Positions 33,143 to 34,544 of a stretch of 34,544 nucleotides of DNA are shown here, piece after piece. Position numbers and translations under genes: made by a program. The DNA comes from Nitrospirota bacterium (lineage in GTDB: Bacteria; Nitrospirota; Nitrospiria; Nitrospirales; Nitrospiraceae). Positions within the stretch are counted from its first letter, which is position 1, and each line of letters begins with the position of its first letter. The stretch lies in contig JACZQN010000010.1 in the NCBI GenBank assembly GCA_022545705.1, forward strand, positions 1 to 34,544, given 5' to 3'. The notes beneath the pieces are model-generated. The model made no database searches and was not told where the DNA came from. It was given only the letters and a program-made list of their open reading frames with translations.

Positions 33143-34254
33143 GACGGGCTCATGAAGTCCACAGTCGCTTGACGCTTGGCCACTTTGTCATTGGGATCGT
33201 AGTTCGCGACGATCTCTTTTTGGAGGCCGCCCGCGGAGACTGCGATCCGGACGCCCGCGTCTTCATTGTGGAGGTGGATGAAAATTTCATAGTAGCCTTG
33301 CTCGTTTGCCTTCGCGCTTGCCGCATGACCGTGTTTCTTGAGCGGCGTGGCCTTGACTTCGACTCCCGGGAGCGGCTTCCCAAGCCTGTCCCTCACGTAC
33401 CCATAGACAATGAAGCCATGCTCCACTTGGGTTTTCAGGAACACGGGGCGGGGCGTCTCGACCGCCGGATTTTTCAGCGTACTCATATAGGCAGCCAGCG
33501 CGTTGACTTCTTCGTCCGACATCAGATCCTTGTACTTATCGGGCATCTGCCCTTTTTTGTGTTGCTTTTCAAAGCCCTCGGCATAGAGGTAGGCGGGATC
33601 GAGCACCTTCTTCTTGAGGTCCTCGATGGTCAGGAGGCTGCCAATATTGTCCAGCTTGGGACCGCGTTTCTTCACGCTCCCCTTGCCGCCGATCTTGTGG
33701 CAGTTGTAGCACTCGTAGAGATCATACACTTCTTGGCCTCGCGCAACCAAGGTCATCGGCCCAGAGGTAGGTTTCAGTGAGTCCGCAAAGGTTCCTGCAT
33801 CGGGGCTTGCGGCTGGAGCCAGCCGGTTTAGCCGTGCCGTGAGAGATCGGAGCTTCGCCTCCAGGGCTTCTGCCTGCCTCAGGGACTCGTCGAGGCGCTC
33901 CCGTTCAGGCAGCACCTTCGCCCGTTTCGCCTTCAACAGTTTCGCGATCTTCCCCTTTTCAACCTCGGGATCGTATTGCGGCCACAGCGACGCTCCGCCG
34001 ACGTAGACAACGGAGAGAATGGCATAGAAGACCACAAGCGCGATAAGGGCCTTGACTCCACTCACCGGCTTCACCGGAGGGGCATCCAAGAGAATGAACA
34101 CCGCGGCTCCCAGCATCGCGTAGGTAAAGAACATCGCTTGAAACACGGGCGGAAACGCCAACGCCTTGGCCAGTGCGACGAGGATGCCCCCGACCACGAT
34201 ACCAACAACGCCCTTCTTGAGGATGATCTTCATGAAAGTCATTTGCTTCGCCAC
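33139..34254 (-). CDS. Membrane-anchored cytochrome c fused to a carboxypeptidase-regulatory-like domain
   Basis: A 371-residue protein with an unusual order: three N-terminal membrane helices (about 14-35, 40-57, 67-88), a charged coiled coil (about 97-145), a class I mono-heme cytochrome c domain (about 165-262) with heme site C182-Y-N-C185-H186 and candidate axial Met237 or Met245 (GQMPDKYKDLMSDEE), and a C-terminal beta-sandwich (about 278-366, GYVRDRLGKPLPGVEV... GYYEI) of the carboxypeptidase D regulatory type. It should sit on the periplasmic face and carry electrons; the partner is unknown. The start is GTG at 34254 (GGGAG upstream); the ATG at 34242 with GAGGT is equally likely. It is translationally coupled to the YvlD-like gene. 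A candidate promoter lies upstream. Confidence 0.88.
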   Translation of the reverse strand: MAKQMTFMKIILKKGVVGIVVGGILVALAKALAFPPVFQAMFFTYAMLGAAVFILLDAPPVKPVSGVKALIALVVFYAILSVVYVGGASLWPQYDPEVEKGKIAKLLKAKRAKVLPERERLDESLRQAEALEAKLRSLTARLNRLAPAASPDAGTFADSLKPTSGPMTLVARGQEVYDLYECYNCHKIGGKGSVKKRGPKLDNIGSLLTIEDLKKKVLDPAYLYAEGFEKQHKKGQMPDKYKDLMSDEEVNALAAYMSTLKNPAVETPRPVFLKTQVEHGFIVYGYVRDRLGKPLPGVEVKATPLKKHGHAASAKANEQGYYEIFIHLHNEDAGVRIAVSAGGLQKEIVANYDPNDKVAKRQATVDFMSPS

Positions 34255-34544
34255 CTCGCTCTCCCTCGGCTCGCACTGGGTTGCCGCTGCGCGGGCTCAG
34301 TCCCAGTATACAGGTTCTGGATCGGGATCGCCAAGGATGAGAAAGGACGACGCAGCGAATATGCTAGCCCACATTATTCATGACGGTTCGTCGCGAAATC
34401 GCGGAGTCGCGCAGCGAGACGGGCGCGTGGAGCCGCGAAGGACCGAGGCGTACTGGAACAGTACGTTGAGGGACTGAGTGGCGAGCCCGCCCGCCTGCAT
34501 GCAGCAGTAACCGCATGCAGGCTTGTCGCAGCCGCGAATCCGAG
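34255..34544. repeat. Non-coding, palindrome-rich right end
   Basis: The last 290 bases hold no credible gene. Besides the cytochrome promoter, they contain CGTACTG-gaa-CAGTACG (about 34450-34466, 7-bp perfect stem) and CCTGCATGC / GCATGCAGG (9-bp stem, 10-base loop, about 34492-34519), in GC-rich DNA with repeated CGCG and GAGCCGCG modules. It looks like a dispersed intergenic repeat or a structured RNA; I cannot tell which. Confidence 0.5.
34305..34334 (-). promoter_or_regulatory. Candidate promoter for the cytochrome-YvlD operon
   Basis: On the minus strand TTGGCG (34334-34329), 18 bases, TATACT (34310-34305, 5 of 6), about 50 bases before the start of the cytochrome gene. Confidence 0.45.

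Overview
The window is a chromosomal segment that looks like a Nitrospirota bacterium, most probably Nitrospira-like. This rests on moderately high GC, a complete fused-CD complex I operon, abundant c-type cytochrome and thiol-redox genes, and dispersed palindromic and short-period intergenic repeats. The taxonomic call is inference from gene content and style; there is no rRNA gene here to settle it.

Left part (1-5640): the start of a GGDEF protein with a probable one-base frameshift, then uvrC and a glyoxalase-type VOC protein (all minus strand), a plus-strand site-2 protease with a CBS pair, and a minus-strand polytopic membrane protein resembling ECF-transporter S components.

Centre (6014-22590, minus strand): one long operon reading, in transcription order, a MidA/NDUFAF7-family methyltransferase, nuoA, nuoB, nuoCD (fused), nuoE, nuoF, nuoG, nuoH, nuoI, nuoJ, nuoK, nuoL, nuoM and nuoN. 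All fourteen subunit functions of the proton-pumping NADH:quinone oxidoreductase are present once. The leading methyltransferase belongs to the family whose mitochondrial member methylates the NuoD homologue, and the target arginine is present in this NuoCD. NuoG carries eight cysteines where E. coli has four, predicting one extra [4Fe-4S] cluster. Many junctions of the operon are filled with degenerate tandem repeats of period 7 or 8 that sometimes supply stop codons and last residues of the upstream gene, and several genes following such tracts have no visible Shine-Dalgarno.

secA (22755-25445, minus) lies upstream of the operon.

Right part (25547-34544): a plus-strand locus with a good sigma70-type promoter, a small secreted His/Cys protein, a TlpA-like thioredoxin, a second and gap-free alignable paralogue of the small protein, and an outer-membrane beta-barrel protein. 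This is the best candidate for an undescribed system: two secreted proteins with an invariant His cluster plus C-x3-C motif bracketing a membrane-anchored thiol reductase. It is followed by a roughly 200-base imperfect inverted repeat, an Slp-type lipoprotein divergent from a DsbA-like thiol protein, a 3-methyladenine DNA glycosylase, a small orphan gene with a clear terminator, a two-GAF sensor protein of histidine-kinase architecture lacking the phospho-accepting histidine, and a two-gene operon of a membrane-anchored cytochrome c fused to a carboxypeptidase-regulatory-like domain and a YvlD-type membrane protein. The window ends in palindrome-rich non-coding DNA. No tRNA, rRNA, CRISPR array or transposase gene was seen.
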